Shown here: piece by piece, positions 63,868-64,000 of the stretch
How the letters are laid out: each line of letters begins with the position of its first letter
Position numbering within the stretch: the first letter of the stretch is position 1
NCBI GenBank assembly: GCA_021527695.1
Contig: JAKFAO010000009.1
Location: 806,001 to 870,000, forward strand
Reading direction: 5' to 3'
DNA from: Naematelia aurantialba
Taxonomy: Eukaryota > Basidiomycota > Tremellomycetes > Tremellales > Naemateliaceae
DNA: 64,000 bases
Translations under genes and position numbers: made by a program
The notes under the pieces: model-generated
Seen by the model: the letters and a program-made list of their open reading frames with translations, nothing else
Told to the model about the DNA's origin: nothing
The model's database searches: none

Positions 63868-64000
63868 TGCGTTGAATGCGTGGGTACTGCTGATGGCTGC
63901 ATAGCTATGAAGGAGGAGAGCATGGATTTCTGAGTACCGCACCGTCTGGCATGCTTGGGGTGATGATACATGTACATGCAGGGGGTCTTATTATTATTAT

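Overview
The window looks like nuclear DNA of a basidiomycete fungus, probably a yeast-like lineage. Genes are GC-rich and split by many introns, most 45-100 nt, with GT..AG ends and CTGAC/CTAAC-like branch sites. The gene set is eukaryotic and fungal: a DASH-complex subunit, a CreB/Ubp9-type deubiquitinase, a Zn2Cys6 regulator, COQ10, Cdc73, NKAP and Rpn13. Assignment to a particular class (for example Tremellomycetes) is inference only. Gene models were built by hand from splice motifs and reading-frame phase; for nearly all of them the exon lengths sum to whole codons.

Layout: 1-7.4 kb holds three + strand genes (DsbA/FrnE-like oxidoreductase, proteasome ubiquitin receptor RPN13, M14 carboxypeptidase). 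8.4-12.9 kb is a large minus gene with SH3 and Ras-association domains. 13-16 kb is sparse, with two small hypothetical genes. 16.2-26.6 kb holds a Zn2Cys6 factor, NKAP, a membrane-anchored glucoamylase, a small unknown gene and branched-chain 2-oxoacid dehydrogenase E1 alpha. 26.6-28 kb is a lower-GC stretch with no gene I can support. 28-38.2 kb holds a kinase-like protein, a hypothetical protein, a GPI-type PI-PLC-like protein and a large RhoGEF. 39.4-42.4 kb is a low-complexity SR/RGG-type locus interrupted by one in-frame TGA. 42.9-49.5 kb holds PRKRIP1 (DUF1168) and two adjacent secreted CAP proteins. 50.3-63.9 kb is dense with housekeeping genes: dienelactone hydrolase, DAM1, CDC73, COQ10, a USP deubiquitinase and the DNA primase small subunit.

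There is no operon-like logic. Genes are often divergent (Zn2Cys6/NKAP, glucoamylase/small gene, DLH/DAM1, CDC73/COQ10, USP/primase) or tail-to-tail. Functions cover ubiquitin/proteasome, transcription and splicing, chromosome segregation and replication, mitochondrial metabolism, and secreted or cell-surface proteins. Tandem simple-sequence repeats are abundant and sit in introns and intergenic gaps.

I found no convincing novel multi-gene system, no CRISPR array, no recognisable transposon and no RNA gene. The most unusual items are the in-frame TGA at 41029-41031, a GC-AG intron in the BCKDH E1 alpha gene, a Ser in place of the substrate-binding Arg of the carboxypeptidase, repeat-filled introns, and two perfect hairpins.
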